Shown in pieces: positions 22,504 to 33,853 of a DNA stretch of 64,000 nucleotides. Both the position numbers and the translations under genes were made by a program. Numbering within the stretch: the stretch's first letter is position 1; each line of letters begins with the position of its first letter. The notes below the pieces were generated by a model. The model saw only the letters and a program-made list of their open reading frames with translations. It ran no database searches and was not told the origin of the DNA. The stretch covers positions 62,001 through 126,000 of the forward strand of contig CACDPY010000001.1 in the NCBI GenBank assembly GCA_902554765.1, in the 5' to 3' direction. Origin of the DNA: an uncultured Pelagibacteraceae bacterium (GTDB lineage Bacteria; Pseudomonadota; Alphaproteobacteria; Pelagibacterales; Pelagibacteraceae).

Positions 22504-22797
22504 ATGGAAAAGTTACATTTATACGATAAAATTTTATCTCCATTTGTTACAGAGAAATCTACAAACTTATCAGATCAGAATAAAATTGTTTTTAAAGTAC
22601 CATCAAGTGCAAATAAAAATAATCTTAAAAAAAATATAGAAAAAATATTTAAAGTTAATGTTACAAAAATTAATATTATTAATAAGCAAAATAGAAAAAA
22701 ACTTACCAGAGGGAGAAAAGTAAAAGTTTCTGGTTATAAAAAAGCAATAATAACTCTTAAAAAGGGTCAAAGTATAGACCTAACTAGTGGAATATAG
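22504..22797 (+). CDS. rplW: 50S ribosomal protein L23
   Basis: LSPFVTEKSTNL, KVNVTKINIIN; gene order. Confidence 0.95.
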   Translation: MEKLHLYDKILSPFVTEKSTNLSDQNKIVFKVPSSANKNNLKKNIEKIFKVNVTKINIINKQNRKKLTRGRKVKVSGYKKAIITLKKGQSIDLTSGI

Positions 22798-22799
22798 AA

Positions 22800-23639
22800 A
22801 TGGCATTAAAAACTTTTAAACCTTATACAAAATCAACAAGAGGCACTATTCTTGTAGATAGAACAGGTCTATGGAAAGGCAAACCTTTTAAATCTCTAGT
22901 TTCTCCTAAAAATGCAATGAAGGGTAGAAATAATTATGGTCGTATAACTTCCATTAATAGAGCGGGTGGTCATAAAAAAATGTATAGACATGTTGATTTC
23001 TATCGAAAAAAATTTGATGCGCCAGGAATAGTAGAAAGAATTGAATACGATCCAAATAGATCTTGTTACATAATGTTAATTAAATTTGATGATAATTCTC
23101 ATGCTTATTATTTAGCACCTCAAAAAATTAAAGTCGGTGACAAAATTGAAAATGGAGAAAAGAAAGAAATAAAAGTTGGCAACTGCATGCCCCTTCAAGA
23201 TATACCAGTTGGTATTGATATACATAATGTTGAAATACAACCAGGTGGTGGAGGTAAAATTGCCAGATCAGCAGGGACTTCAGTTACGATTAGTGGTCTA
23301 GATGGTAATTATAGTTTAATAAAATTAGCTTCTGGAGAAGTAAGAAAAATTGACTCAAGAGCATTAGCTACAATTGGAGTTTTAAGTAACCCTGATCAAA
23401 AAAACATTAAAATTGGAAAAGCTGGTAGATCAAGATGGCTTGGTAGAAGACCACACACCAGAGGTGTTGTTAAAAACCCTGTGGATCACCCTCATGGAGG
23501 AGGTGAAGGAAAAACTGCAGGTGGAAGGCATCCAGTTTCTCCAACTGGTCAATCAGCAAAAGGACTGAAAACAAGAGATAACAAACGGACTGATAAATTT
23601 ATAGTAAGAAGAAGAAACAAAAGGAAGGATACAAAATAA
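22800..23639 (+). CDS. rplB: 50S ribosomal protein L2
   Basis: [34 protein letters not shown]. Confidence 0.98.
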   Translation: MALKTFKPYTKSTRGTILVDRTGLWKGKPFKSLVSPKNAMKGRNNYGRITSINRAGGHKKMYRHVDFYRKKFDAPGIVERIEYDPNRSCYIMLIKFDDNSHAYYLAPQKIKVGDKIENGEKKEIKVGNCMPLQDIPVGIDIHNVEIQPGGGGKIARSAGTSVTISGLDGNYSLIKLASGEVRKIDSRALATIGVLSNPDQKNIKIGKAGRSRWLGRRPHTRGVVKNPVDHPHGGGEGKTAGGRHPVSPTGQSAKGLKTRDNKRTDKFIVRRRNKRKDTK

Positions 23640-23938
23640 TGGCTAGAGCTGTATGGAAAGGACCTTTTGTAGAAGAGAGCTTAATGAAAAAAGTTGATAA
23701 ATATAAAACTGATCCTAAAAAAATACCTATCAAAACGTGGTCTAGAAAATCAACTATTATACCTGATTTTGTTGGAGTTAGTTTCTTGATTTATAATGGT
23801 AAAAAATTTATTCCAATAACTATTTCTGAAGATATGGTAGGTCATAAACTTGGAGAATTTGCTCCTACAAGAACTTTTTTTGGTCATACACCAGCAGATA
23901 AAAAAGCTAAACCAGCAGAGGCAACAGATAAAAAATAA
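23639..23938 (+). CDS. rpsS: 30S ribosomal protein S19
   Basis: [31 protein letters not shown]. Confidence 0.97.
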   Translation: MARAVWKGPFVEESLMKKVDKYKTDPKKIPIKTWSRKSTIIPDFVGVSFLIYNGKKFIPITISEDMVGHKLGEFAPTRTFFGHTPADKKAKPAEATDKK

Positions 23939-23940
23939 TT

Positions 23941-24339
23941 ATGGGTAAGAAAAAGAAAATTGATAAAATTCAAGATAAAACAGTAAGATCTATTAATAAT
24001 AATATTAGATCCAGTGTTAGAAAATTAAATCCAATTTTGAAGGGCATAGTTGGAAAAAAAGTTGATATTGCAATAAGAGATTTACAATTTTCTGAGAAAA
24101 GAATAACAAAAGATATAAGAAAAACTATCAACTCAGCTGTAGCAAATGCTGAGAATAATTTTCAATACGATATTGATAAATTAATAGTCAAAGAGGCTTA
24201 TTGTGGAAAAAAGATTACTATGAAAAGATTTAGACCTAGAGCAAAAGGAAGAGCGGCCCCAATATTAAAACCTTATTCAAGTGTTACAATAATTTTATCT
24301 GAAGCAAAAAAAATGGAGAGTCATGGGACAAAAAGTTAA
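23941..24339 (+). CDS. rplV: 50S ribosomal protein L22
   Basis: [27 protein letters not shown]. Confidence 0.95.
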   Translation: MGKKKKIDKIQDKTVRSINNNIRSSVRKLNPILKGIVGKKVDIAIRDLQFSEKRITKDIRKTINSAVANAENNFQYDIDKLIVKEAYCGKKITMKRFRPRAKGRAAPILKPYSSVTIILSEAKKMESHGTKS

Positions 24340-25003
24340 TCCAGTTGGTTTTAGACTAGGCGTAAATAGAGGTTGGGATTCAGTCTGGTATGCCAAAAAG
24401 AAAGATTTTGGCAATTATCTTATAGAAGATTTTAAGATTAGAGATTACATCAAAAAAAATGTAATTAATTCAGGTGTATCTAAAGTAATGATAGAGAGAA
24501 CTGCAAATAAGTGCTTTGTTACAATTTATACATCTAGACCTGGTTTTGTTATTGGAAAAAAAGGAAGTGATATCGACAAAATAAAGAATAATTTATCGAA
24601 ATTTACTTCAAACGAAGTTACTTTAAACATTAAAGAAGTTAAAAAACCTGAGACAAATGCTTATTTAGTAGCAGAAAATATTGCTCAGCAACTAGTAAAA
24701 AGAATTTCTTATAGAAGAGCGATGAAAAGAGCTATGCAATCATGCTTAAGACTTGGAGCAAGAGGAATCAAAGTTTCTATTAGCGGGAGATTAGGAGGAA
24801 ATGAAATAGCTAGGACAGAATGGTTAAGAGATGGAAGTATACCATCACATACATTAAGAGCCGATATTGACTATGCTGAAGCTGAGGCTTTAACCACTTA
24901 TGGAATTATTGGCATTAAAGTTTGGATTTATAAAGGTGAAGTTTTTGCAAAAGAATTTAGTCAGGAAACAAATAAAGTAAAATTACAAGAGGGCAAAGAA
25001 TAG
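24323..25003 (+). CDS. rpsC: 30S ribosomal protein S3
   Basis: [33 protein letters not shown]. Confidence 0.98.
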   Translation: MGQKVNPVGFRLGVNRGWDSVWYAKKKDFGNYLIEDFKIRDYIKKNVINSGVSKVMIERTANKCFVTIYTSRPGFVIGKKGSDIDKIKNNLSKFTSNEVTLNIKEVKKPETNAYLVAENIAQQLVKRISYRRAMKRAMQSCLRLGARGIKVSISGRLGGNEIARTEWLRDGSIPSHTLRADIDYAEAEALTTYGIIGIKVWIYKGEVFAKEFSQETNKVKLQEGKE

Positions 25004-25004
25004 A

Positions 25005-25415
25005 ATGTTACAACCAGTTAGAACAAAATGGAGGAAGGCTCATAAAGGTAGAATACATGGTACTGCTGGACGAGCAAACTTTATAAATTATGGTGCATAT
25101 GCTTTGAAAGCTTTATCTCCAGAGAGAGTGACTGGTAAACAAATAGAAGCTGCACGTGTTGCTTTAACAAGACATATGAAAAGACAAGGTCGTGTTTGGA
25201 CAAGAATTTTTCCAAATATCCCTGTATCAAAAAAACCAATAGAAGTTCGAATGGGTAAAGGAAAAGGTTCACCAGAATATTATGCTTGTAGGGTAAAACC
25301 TGGGAGAATTTTATTTGAAGTTGATGGAGTTTCAGAGCAAATTGCTAAAGAAGCTTTATATAAAGCTTCAGCAAAATTGCCAATAAAAACAAAAACAATT
25401 AAAAGATTTGCCTAA
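25005..25415 (+). CDS. rplP: 50S ribosomal protein L16
   Basis: [40 protein letters not shown]. Confidence 0.97.
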   Translation: MLQPVRTKWRKAHKGRIHGTAGRANFINYGAYALKALSPERVTGKQIEAARVALTRHMKRQGRVWTRIFPNIPVSKKPIEVRMGKGKGSPEYYACRVKPGRILFEVDGVSEQIAKEALYKASAKLPIKTKTIKRFA

Positions 25416-25416
25416 G

Positions 25417-25608
25417 ATGAAAAAACAAGAAATTAAGAAACTTACTAAAGATCAAATTTTAAAAAATTTAGATAAATTCAAAAAAGATTTATTTAACTTT
25501 AGATTTCAAAAAATAAATTCTCAAATTACAAACCCAGCTAAAATTGGGGAAACCAAAAAAAACATAGCAAGATTAAAAACTATATTAAGAGGTAAAATAG
25601 ATGCCTAA
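25417..25608 (+). CDS. rpmC: 50S ribosomal protein L29; ATG 25417 preferred over 25408
   Basis: Short Lys-rich protein with [16 protein letters not shown]; between rplP and rpsQ. Confidence 0.93.
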   Translation: MKKQEIKKLTKDQILKNLDKFKKDLFNFRFQKINSQITNPAKIGETKKNIARLKTILRGKIDA

Positions 25609-25837
25609 AAAAATTTTAACAGGAATAGTTGTGAGTGACAAACCAAATAAAACGGTTACTGTAGTGGTTGAAAGAAAATATTCTCATCCATTATTAAAAA
25701 AAGTAATTAAAGTAAAAAAAAAATATAATGCACATGATGAGAATAATAAGTTTAAAACAGGTGATAAAGTTTCTATTATTGAAAGTAAACCATTTTCAAA
25801 AAATAAAAAATTTCAAGTAATGGAGAATTTAAAATAA
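25601..25837 (+). CDS. rpsQ: 30S ribosomal protein S17
   Basis: [29 protein letters not shown]. Confidence 0.97.
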   Translation: MPKKILTGIVVSDKPNKTVTVVVERKYSHPLLKKVIKVKKKYNAHDENNKFKTGDKVSIIESKPFSKNKKFQVMENLK

Positions 25838-26205
25838 TGATACAAGTTCAAACAGAATTACTGGTTGCAGATAACACTGGTGCAAAAAAAATTGAGTGTA
25901 TTAAAGTTTTAGGTGGATCTAAAAGACGATATGCAAGTATTGGAGATACTATTGTGATTGCTGTTAAAGAAGCCATACCTAAAGGCAAAGTTAAAAAGGG
26001 CTCAGTTCATAAAGCAGTTGTTGTAAGAGTTAAAAAAGGAATTCATAGAGATGACGGATCAAAAGTAAGATTTGATAATAATGCAGCTGTTCTAGTTGAT
26101 GACAAAGGAGAACCTGTAGGAACAAGAATATTTGGACCTGTTACAAGAGAATTAAGATCAAGAGGTCAAATGAAAATAATTTCTTTAGCTCCGGAGGTCC
26201 TATAA
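25837..26205 (+). CDS. rplN: 50S ribosomal protein L14
   Basis: [27 protein letters not shown]. Confidence 0.98.
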   Translation: MIQVQTELLVADNTGAKKIECIKVLGGSKRRYASIGDTIVIAVKEAIPKGKVKKGSVHKAVVVRVKKGIHRDDGSKVRFDNNAAVLVDDKGEPVGTRIFGPVTRELRSRGQMKIISLAPEVL

Positions 26206-26453
26206 TGATTCAAAAAGGTTTAAAAGTTGTGGTGTTAGCAGGAAAAGATAAAAAAAAAGAGGGTGAAGTAATTGAAATCGACAGATCTGGTAACAGAGCA
26301 AAAGTAAAAGAAATAAATATGGTTAAAAAACATGTTAAAACAACAAAAGAAAAAAAAGGTGGAATTGTTTCTAAAGAGAGCTTTATTCATTTATCAAATT
26401 TAAAATTAGTTGAAACTAAAACAAAGTCAAAAAAAGAAGAGGCTAAAAAATAA
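26205..26453 (+). CDS. rplX: 50S ribosomal protein L24
   Basis: [26 protein letters not shown]. Confidence 0.95.
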   Translation: MIQKGLKVVVLAGKDKKKEGEVIEIDRSGNRAKVKEINMVKKHVKTTKEKKGGIVSKESFIHLSNLKLVETKTKSKKEEAKK

Positions 26454-27007
26454 TGATACCCAGATTAAAAGAACTGTATTTTAAGGAAATCCAAACATCT
26501 CTTAAAGATCAATTTGGATTTAAAAACCTTTATATGGGTCCTAAACTAGAAAAAGTAATTCTAAATATGGGTCTAGGCCTAGATGGTAACGACTCCAAAG
26601 TTTTGAAGTCTTGTGAAGAGGATTTAGCTAAAATTACTGGACAAAAACCCGTAATTACAAAGTTTAAAAAGTCTGTGGCCAATTTTAAAACAAGAAAAGG
26701 GTCAAATGCAGGATTAAAAGTAACTTTAAGAAAAAATAAAATGTATGAATTTATTGATAGATTAGTAAATATCGCATTACCAAGAATTAAAGATTTTAGA
26801 GGGTTATCACCTAATGCTTTCGATAAATTTGGCAACTATACTTTTGGTGTTAAAGAACACATAATTTTTCCTGAAGTTAGCTTTGATCGAGCTGATAAAG
26901 TAAGAGGTCTAGACATTGTAATTGTAATTTCATCAAAAAATATAGAACATAGTTTTGCTTTACTAGAAAAATTAAATTTCCCGTTCATTAAAAAAGGAGA
27001 CAATTAA
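26453..27007 (+). CDS. rplE: 50S ribosomal protein L5
   Basis: KVILNMGLG, TGQKPVITKFKKSVANFKTRKG. Confidence 0.97.
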   Translation: MIPRLKELYFKEIQTSLKDQFGFKNLYMGPKLEKVILNMGLGLDGNDSKVLKSCEEDLAKITGQKPVITKFKKSVANFKTRKGSNAGLKVTLRKNKMYEFIDRLVNIALPRIKDFRGLSPNAFDKFGNYTFGVKEHIIFPEVSFDRADKVRGLDIVIVISSKNIEHSFALLEKLNFPFIKKGDN

Positions 27008-27009
27008 TC

Positions 27010-27315
27010 ATGGCCAAACTTAGCTCAATTAATAAAAATAATAGAAGAATTCGACTTTCAGATAAATTTTATAAAAAAAGGGAAAAACTTAAGAAAATAA
27101 TTATGAACAAAAGCCTCCCTTTAGAGGAAAGATTTAAAGCCCAACAAAAATTGTCTAAACTTCCACGAAATTCGGCAAAAACTAGAGTAATGAATAGATG
27201 TCAAATCACTGGAAGACCCCATGGTGTTTATAGAAAATTAAAGATATCCAGAATTGCATTAAGACAATTAGGATTGCAAGGAAAGATACCTGGTTTAGTT
27301 AAATCAAGTTGGTAG
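27010..27315 (+). CDS. rpsN: 30S ribosomal protein S14 (101-aa form without CXXC zinc motifs)
   Basis: RCQITGRPHGVYRKLKISRIALRQLGLQGKIPGLVKSSW. Confidence 0.97.
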   Translation: MAKLSSINKNNRRIRLSDKFYKKREKLKKIIMNKSLPLEERFKAQQKLSKLPRNSAKTRVMNRCQITGRPHGVYRKLKISRIALRQLGLQGKIPGLVKSSW

Positions 27316-27325
27316 AAAGGAAATT

Positions 27326-27721
27326 ATGAGTTTAAGTGACCCAATAGGAGATATGATTGCTAGAGTTAAGAATGCTCAATCTAGAAATCATAAAAAAGTA
27401 GAATTACCATCATCAAATTTTAAATCAAAAATTGCTGATATTCTAAAAAATGAGGGTTTTATAAAAGATTTTAAAGTTAATTCCGAAAATAACAAATCAA
27501 TCCTATCTCTAGAATTAAAATATCATTCTGGTAATCCTGTAATAAGTGCTTTCGAGCGCGTATCAAAACCTGGAAGAAGAATTTTTTCAAGTGCTGATGG
27601 CTTACCTAAAATTAATAATGGCTTAGGTATTGCTATAATATCAACACCAAAAGGTGTAATGACTGATATAGATGCTAGAAAACAAAGAGTTGGTGGCGAA
27701 ATAATTTGTAAGGTGTTTTAA
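27326..27721 (+). CDS. rpsH: 30S ribosomal protein S8
   Basis: SDPIGDMIARVKNAQ, GLGIAIISTPKGVMTD. Confidence 0.97.
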   Translation: MSLSDPIGDMIARVKNAQSRNHKKVELPSSNFKSKIADILKNEGFIKDFKVNSENNKSILSLELKYHSGNPVISAFERVSKPGRRIFSSADGLPKINNGLGIAIISTPKGVMTDIDARKQRVGGEIICKVF

Positions 27722-28261
27722 ATGTCTAAAATAGGAAAAATAAACATTTCAATTCCAGAAAAAGTGAAAGTTGCTTTAGCTGGGAATATTTTAAATATAG
27801 AAGGTCCTCAAGGAAAAAAATCTTTGAATATTGATTTAGATGTTTTTAATTTAGATATTAAAGATGGGAAAGAAATATCAATTAAACCAAAAAAAATAGA
27901 TCAAAATACAAAAAGATTATGGGGAATGAATAGAAGTTTAATTAATAACGCTGTAATTGGATCAAGTTCAGGTTATGAAAAAATTTTAGAATTAGTGGGT
28001 GTTGGTTATAGAGCCGCTTTGAAGGGCAACCAATTAAATTTACAGTTAGGATATAGCCATGATATCAATTTTGATATTCCAGAGGGAATAAAGATTGTTG
28101 TCGAAAAACAAACAACCTTAAAAATTTCTGGTTTTGATAAACAACAAGTTGGATCTATTGTATCAAAGATTAAAACTTTAAGAAAAATTGAACCTTACAA
28201 AGGCAAAGGCATCAGAGAAAAAGGTCAATATGTCCTTAAAAAAGAAGGAAAGAAAAAATAA
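27722..28261 (+). CDS. rplF: 50S ribosomal protein L6
   Basis: [39 protein letters not shown]. Confidence 0.97.
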   Translation: MSKIGKINISIPEKVKVALAGNILNIEGPQGKKSLNIDLDVFNLDIKDGKEISIKPKKIDQNTKRLWGMNRSLINNAVIGSSSGYEKILELVGVGYRAALKGNQLNLQLGYSHDINFDIPEGIKIVVEKQTTLKISGFDKQQVGSIVSKIKTLRKIEPYKGKGIREKGQYVLKKEGKKK

Positions 28262-28617
28262 TGAAACTTAATACTAGTATTAGAAAAAAATTCAGAGTAA
28301 GTAATAAAGTTAAAAGATCAGCACCAAAAGATAGATTAAGACTATCTATTTCAAGATCTTCAAAAAACATCTCAGCTCAAATCATTGATGATAGTAAAAA
28401 TTTAACATTATTATCTGCTTCCTCAGTGGAAAAAGATATAAAATCTGGCACAAAAGTGAATAAATCAGAACTATCAAAAATTGTAGCAGAAAAACTAGCA
28501 AAAAAAGCCCAAGAAAAAAAAATTACAAAAATTTTTTTTGATAGAGGTACATACAAATATCACGGCAGAATAAAGATTTTTGCCGAAACACTTAGAAAAA
28601 ATGGAATGGAATTTTAA
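28261..28617 (+). CDS. rplR: 50S ribosomal protein L18
   Basis: [27 protein letters not shown]. Confidence 0.96.
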   Translation: MKLNTSIRKKFRVSNKVKRSAPKDRLRLSISRSSKNISAQIIDDSKNLTLLSASSVEKDIKSGTKVNKSELSKIVAEKLAKKAQEKKITKIFFDRGTYKYHGRIKIFAETLRKNGMEF

Positions 28618-28619
28618 AT

Positions 28620-29135
28620 ATGGATGAAAGAGCAGATAAAAAGAAAGACGATATTTTAGAAAAATTAGTTCATATTAATCGTATTACTAAAGTGGTTAAA
28701 GGTGGACGAAGATTTGGTTTTTCGGCATTAGTTGTTGTAGGAAACCAGGCTGGTAAAATAGGCATAGCTCATGCAAAAGCAAAACAAGTTCCTGATGCAA
28801 TAAAGAAAGCTAACGAAATGGCAAGAAGAAAATTAATTCATATACCTTTAAGAGAAGGAAGAACAATTCATCATGATGTTAAAGCTAAAGATGGTTCTGG
28901 TAAAATTGTGCTTAGAGCAGCATCAAAAGGAACAGGTATTATAGCAGGTGGTCCTGTAAGAGCTGTTTGTGAAGTCTTAGGAGTAAAAGATATAGTTGCT
29001 AAATCAATGGGTACATCAAATGCACATAATGTAATTCGAGCAACAATGAAGGCATTACTTAAACAAAGCTCTCCAAAACAAATTTCAGTTATAAGAAATA
29101 AAAAGATTTCTGAGGTAATAGAAAAAAGAGGATAA
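28620..29135 (+). CDS. rpsE: 30S ribosomal protein S5
   Basis: [28 protein letters not shown]. Confidence 0.97.
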   Translation: MDERADKKKDDILEKLVHINRITKVVKGGRRFGFSALVVVGNQAGKIGIAHAKAKQVPDAIKKANEMARRKLIHIPLREGRTIHHDVKAKDGSGKIVLRAASKGTGIIAGGPVRAVCEVLGVKDIVAKSMGTSNAHNVIRATMKALLKQSSPKQISVIRNKKISEVIEKRG

Positions 29136-29587
29136 TGACAAAATTAAATAATAGATCAAAGATTAACAAACCTAAAATTAGAGTAGGTAGAGGTATTGGA
29201 TCTGGGAAAGGAAAAACATCAGGTAGAGGAGTTAAAGGACAAAAATCTAGATCAGGTGTTGCTATTAAAAGTTTTGAGGGTGGACAGATGCCGTTATATA
29301 GAAGATTACCAAAGAGAGGTTTTAATCCAATTTCTAAAAATAAAATAGCAATTCTAAATTTAGATAAAATTCAAACATTGATAGATAAAAAAACCATCAA
29401 AACAAAAGATGTACTCAATTCAGGAACCCTTATAAAATTAAAAATAATAAATAAAAATTCAAATAAACTTAAGATATTAGGAACAGGAAATATTAAAGAA
29501 AAAATTAATATTGAGGCGGATTTAGCATCAAAATCTGCTATTGATAAATTAGAAAAAATTGGTGGATCTTTACAATTAAAAAAATAA
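29135..29587 (+). CDS. rplO: 50S ribosomal protein L15
   Basis: [26 protein letters not shown]. Confidence 0.97.
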   Translation: MTKLNNRSKINKPKIRVGRGIGSGKGKTSGRGVKGQKSRSGVAIKSFEGGQMPLYRRLPKRGFNPISKNKIAILNLDKIQTLIDKKTIKTKDVLNSGTLIKLKIINKNSNKLKILGTGNIKEKINIEADLASKSAIDKLEKIGGSLQLKK

Positions 29588-29597
29588 TTGGATTAAA

Positions 29598-30878
29598 ATG
29601 AGCTCATCTACTTCCACAAATGATTTAAGAAATAGAATAATATTTACAATTGCTATATTAGCAGTTTATAGATTTGGTACTTTTGTACCTCTTCCAGGTA
29701 TAGATCCTGAGCAACTCAAAATAATGATGGAAGGAAATCAAAAAGGCCTTTTAGGAATGTTTAACGTTTTTGCAGGGGGTGCAGTAAGTAGAATGGCAAT
29801 TTTTGCTCTAGGTATAATGCCATATATTTCTTCATCAATTATAGTTCAGCTATTAACAGGAGTTTCAGATTATTTTAAAAATTTAAAATCCCAAGGAGAA
29901 ATTGGTAGATCGAAGATCACTCAAATAACAAGATATGGAACAGTATTATTAGCAACAGTGCAAGGTTATGGTTTAGCTGTAGGATTAGAGTCATCCGTTA
30001 ATTTAGTTATTAATCCAGGATTATTTTTTAAATTATCTACAGTAACAACAATTGTAGCGGGAACAATTTTTTTGATGTGGTTAGGTGAACAAATTACTCA
30101 ACGTGGGATTGGAAATGGAATTTCATTAATTATTTTTGCAGGTATTGTTGCTGAAATACCTAGAGCTTTGGTGACAACATTTGAACTTGGAAGAACAGGA
30201 GCTGTTTCAACATTAATGATTTTAGCTATTTTTATTTTATTGATTTTAACAATCTTATTTATAGTTTTTATGGAAAGAGCACTTAGAAAAATTTTAATAA
30301 ATTACCCTAAAAGACAAATGGGCAATAAGATGTATGGTGGAGAGTCATCTCACTTACCATTAAAAATTAATCAAGCAGGAGTTATACCTGCAATTTTTGC
30401 ATCAGCGTTACTTTTATTACCTGTAACGTTCTCTAACTTCAATTTTTCTGACAATGAAACTTTTTTAAATTTAAGCTCTTATTTTACTCAAGGACAACCT
30501 TTATACATGTTGTTGTATGCATCTGGAATAATTTTTTTTACGTTTTTCTACACATCGATAACCTTTAATCCAACTGAAACAGCAGATAATTTAAGAAAAT
30601 ATGGAGGTTTTATTCCTGGAATAAGACCAGGAGAAAGTACAGCATTATATATAGAAAACATCCTAACTAAATTAACAACGATAGGTGCACTTTATTTAAC
30701 ACTAGTTTGTTTGATGCCAGAATTTTTAATAGCAAATTATCCAATTCCATTTTATTTAGGTGGAACTTCAATCTTAATCGTAGTTGTTGTTGCAATTGAT
30801 ACTGTAACTCAAATTCAAACAAGATTAATGAGTTCTCAATACGAGCAACTAATTAAAAAAACTAAATTTGGTAGATAG
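29598..30878 (+). CDS. secY: Preprotein translocase subunit SecY
   Basis: FGTFVPLPGID, GIMPYISSSIIVQLL, GIGNGISLIIFAGI. Confidence 0.98.
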   Translation: MSSSTSTNDLRNRIIFTIAILAVYRFGTFVPLPGIDPEQLKIMMEGNQKGLLGMFNVFAGGAVSRMAIFALGIMPYISSSIIVQLLTGVSDYFKNLKSQGEIGRSKITQITRYGTVLLATVQGYGLAVGLESSVNLVINPGLFFKLSTVTTIVAGTIFLMWLGEQITQRGIGNGISLIIFAGIVAEIPRALVTTFELGRTGAVSTLMILAIFILLILTILFIVFMERALRKILINYPKRQMGNKMYGGESSHLPLKINQAGVIPAIFASALLLLPVTFSNFNFSDNETFLNLSSYFTQGQPLYMLLYASGIIFFTFFYTSITFNPTETADNLRKYGGFIPGIRPGESTALYIENILTKLTTIGALYLTLVCLMPEFLIANYPIPFYLGGTSILIVVVVAIDTVTQIQTRLMSSQYEQLIKKTKFGR

Positions 30879-30884
30879 TCTAAA

Positions 30885-31448
30885 GTGAATTTAATTTTAT
30901 TTGGTCCTCCAGGAGCTGGAAAAGGTACTCAAGCTAAATATTTAGTAAATAAATTAAATGCATTTCAAATTTCCACAGGCGATATGTTAAGAAATGAAAT
31001 TAAAAAAGATAGTGAAATTGGTAAAAAAATAATTGACAACATGAACGAAGGAAAATTTGTAAATGATGAAATAGTTAACAAACTTATTGAAAATGTTTTA
31101 TTTGATCCTAAAAAAAAAGGCAAATTGATTTTTGATGGTTATCCTAGATCATTAAGTCAGGCTAGAAATTTAGAATTATTATTAGACTCTTCAAATCAAA
31201 AGATAGATCTAATTATTTTTTTGAATGTAAATAAAGATACAATAATTAAAAGGATTGAAAAAAGAAAAATAATTGAAAAAAGATCCGACGATGATCTAAG
31301 TGTAATATTGAATAGATATGACACTTATATGGAAACAACTAAACCTGTCTTGAATTTCTACTCAAAAAATCCAAATTTTCATGAAATAGATGGATCTTTA
31401 AAAATTGAGGAAATAACCAGTAAAATTGATGCTTTTCTGGAGTTTTAA
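30885..31448 (+). CDS. adk: Adenylate kinase (GTG start)
   Basis: NLILFGPPGAGKGTQAKYL, DGYPRSLSQA; short LID form. Confidence 0.96.
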   Translation: MNLILFGPPGAGKGTQAKYLVNKLNAFQISTGDMLRNEIKKDSEIGKKIIDNMNEGKFVNDEIVNKLIENVLFDPKKKGKLIFDGYPRSLSQARNLELLLDSSNQKIDLIIFLNVNKDTIIKRIEKRKIIEKRSDDDLSVILNRYDTYMETTKPVLNFYSKNPNFHEIDGSLKIEEITSKIDAFLEF

Positions 31449-31462
31449 ACGATTGAGTATAG

Positions 31463-31490
31463 TTGACTTTGAAAGATCATCTTATATAAA
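31463..31490 (+). promoter_or_regulatory. Putative sigma70-type promoter upstream of rpsM
   Basis: TTGACT (31463-31468), 16-bp gap, TATAAA (31485-31490) in the 66-bp adk-rpsM gap. Confidence 0.4.
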
Positions 31491-31514
31491 AGGCTAAAAA
31501 TTTATCACATATTT

Positions 31515-31898
31515 ATGGCTCGTATAGCAGGTATTAATATCCCACAAAATAAACTTGTTCACATTGGTTTGACTTATATTTATGGAATTGGTGATAAATT
31601 TTCACAACAAATTTGTTCTTCTTTAGAAATTCCAAAAAAAAAAAGAGTTAATGAATTAACCGACGAAGAAATTTTAAAAATTAGAGAATATATTGATCAA
31701 AATTTTAAAGTTGAAGGAGATCTTAGACGTGATTATTCCTTAAGTATAAAAAGACTAATTGATCTTGCTTCTTATAGAGGCTCACGTCATAGAAAAAAAT
31801 TACCAGTAAGAGGACAAAGAACAAGATGTAATGCAAGAACTAGAAAAGGTAAAGCTATTGCAATTGCAGGAAAAAAACTAACACCACTTAAGAAGTAA
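31515..31898 (+). CDS. rpsM: 30S ribosomal protein S13
   Basis: [39 protein letters not shown]. Confidence 0.97.
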   Translation: MARIAGINIPQNKLVHIGLTYIYGIGDKFSQQICSSLEIPKKKRVNELTDEEILKIREYIDQNFKVEGDLRRDYSLSIKRLIDLASYRGSRHRKKLPVRGQRTRCNARTRKGKAIAIAGKKLTPLKK

Positions 31899-31909
31899 AA
31901 AAATAATTT

Positions 31910-32359
31910 ATGGCAAAAGTTGATAAAGTCGAAAATAAAGATCAAAAAGTTGAAAAAACTTCAAAAAAAATAAATAAAAGTTCTTATTCTAAAAAAAAGA
32001 AACAAAAAAAAAATATTTTAAATGGAATTGCGTATGTTCAATCAACTTTTAATAACACAATAATTTCTATAGCTGATACGAATGGAAATGTTGTTTCATG
32101 GGCTTCTGCAGGTCAAAAGGGATTTAAAGGATCTAGAAAATCAACTCCTTATGCAGCACAAATTGCAGCAGATGCTGCTGCATCAAAAGCTTTGGAGTAT
32201 GGTATGAAAACTCTTTCTGTTGAAGTTAAAGGTCCTGGGTCAGGACGTGAAACAGCTTTAAGAGCCTTGCAAGCAAGAGGTTTTAAAATTCTTTCAATAA
32301 AAGATACGACACCGATGCCACATAACGGAACTAGACCACCAAAGAAAAGGAGAGTTTAA
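31910..32359 (+). CDS. rpsK: 30S ribosomal protein S11 with Lys-rich N-terminal extension
   Basis: [44 protein letters not shown]. Confidence 0.97.
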   Translation: MAKVDKVENKDQKVEKTSKKINKSSYSKKKKQKKNILNGIAYVQSTFNNTIISIADTNGNVVSWASAGQKGFKGSRKSTPYAAQIAADAAASKALEYGMKTLSVEVKGPGSGRETALRALQARGFKILSIKDTTPMPHNGTRPPKKRRV

Positions 32360-33393
32360 TGGAAACTGAAACTGAAAATGTTAATGTTAAGAATTGGAAA
32401 TCTTTAATTAAACCAACTAAGCTAGATGTAAAAATTAGCGAAGATTTAACTAAAGCGACTATAGTTGCTGAACCTTTAGAAAAAGGTTATGGTTTAACTT
32501 TAGGAAATTCTTTACGAAGAATATTATTATCTTCGATAAGAGGTGCTGCTGTTACATCAATCCAAATTGATGGCGTCTTACATGAATTTACATCCATTAA
32601 AGGTGTAAGAGAAGATGTGACTGATATAGTTCTAAACGTAAAATCTTTAGCTCTTAAATCCAACTCTGAAGGAACTAAAAAATTAGTTTTAGATGCAAAA
32701 GGTCCTGGTGAAATAAAAGCTTCAGACATATCAGAAGTAACAGACATAGAAATTTTAAACCCCGATTTAGTTATTTGTAATTTGGATGAGAATACAAATT
32801 TTCATATGGAAATGAATGTTAATACTGGTAAAGGGTATGTACCTGCAGAACTTAATAAACCTGAGGAACCACCATTAGGTTTAATTGCCATAGACTCTTT
32901 ATACTCTCCAGTAAAAAAAGTTTCATATTCAGTTAGTACCGCAAGGGAAGGTAAAGCTCTTGACTATGATAAACTAACCATGGAAGTTGAAACCAATGGT
33001 TCGATTTCTGCAGAAGATGCAGTGGCTTATTCTGCTAGAATCTTCCAAGATCAATTAAAAATGTTTATCAATTTTGATGAACCAGTTGAAGCTCCTGTTA
33101 AAGAAGTATCTACTGAACCAGAATTTAATAAAAACTTATTGAGAAAAGTTGATGAACTAGAGTTATCAGTAAGATCAATGAATTGCCTTAAGAACGATAA
33201 TATTATTTATATTGGTGACCTTGTTCAAAAATCAGAGGGTGAAATGCTAAGGACACCTAATTTTGGTAGAAAATCTTTAAATGAAATTAAAGAAGTTTTA
33301 ACAGGCATGTCACTTTATTTAGGAATGGAAATACCTAACTGGCCACCAGATAATATAGCTGAAATGTCTAAGAAATTAGAGGAAGCTATCTAA
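32359..33393 (+). CDS. rpoA: DNA-directed RNA polymerase subunit alpha
   Basis: [28 protein letters not shown]-terminal [14 protein letters not shown]. Confidence 0.98.
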   Translation: METETENVNVKNWKSLIKPTKLDVKISEDLTKATIVAEPLEKGYGLTLGNSLRRILLSSIRGAAVTSIQIDGVLHEFTSIKGVREDVTDIVLNVKSLALKSNSEGTKKLVLDAKGPGEIKASDISEVTDIEILNPDLVICNLDENTNFHMEMNVNTGKGYVPAELNKPEEPPLGLIAIDSLYSPVKKVSYSVSTAREGKALDYDKLTMEVETNGSISAEDAVAYSARIFQDQLKMFINFDEPVEAPVKEVSTEPEFNKNLLRKVDELELSVRSMNCLKNDNIIYIGDLVQKSEGEMLRTPNFGRKSLNEIKEVLTGMSLYLGMEIPNWPPDNIAEMSKKLEEAI

Positions 33394-33836
33394 TGAGACA
33401 CGGAATGGCTAATAAGAAGTTAAATAGAACTTCAGAGCATAGAAAAGCATTACTAAAAAATATGCTCAATTCTTTAATTAAATACGAGCAAATTAAAACT
33501 ACCTTGCCAAAAGCAAAGTTTCTAAAACCTCAGGCTGATAAAATTATAACATTAGGTAAAAAAGACACTTTACAAACAACAAAAATGTTAGTTTCGCAAT
33601 TACAAGATTTAAAATCAGCAACAAAAGTTAAAAAAACTTTGTCAAAAAGGTATGAAAAAAGAAGTGGTGGTTACACTAGAATAATTAAAGCTGGATTTAG
33701 ATATGGAGATAATGCTCCAATGGCAATTATAGAATTCGTGGATAGAGATGTTGAAGCTAAAAGAATAGATAAAAAGAAAAAAGAAACCACTAAAGAAGCT
33801 GATAAAAAAGAAGACAAAAAAGTAGCATCAGCTTAA
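33393..33836 (+). CDS. rplQ: 50S ribosomal protein L17
   Basis: [29 protein letters not shown]. Confidence 0.97.
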   Translation: MRHGMANKKLNRTSEHRKALLKNMLNSLIKYEQIKTTLPKAKFLKPQADKIITLGKKDTLQTTKMLVSQLQDLKSATKVKKTLSKRYEKRSGGYTRIIKAGFRYGDNAPMAIIEFVDRDVEAKRIDKKKKETTKEADKKEDKKVASA

Positions 33837-33853
33837 TATAATAATTAAAAATC

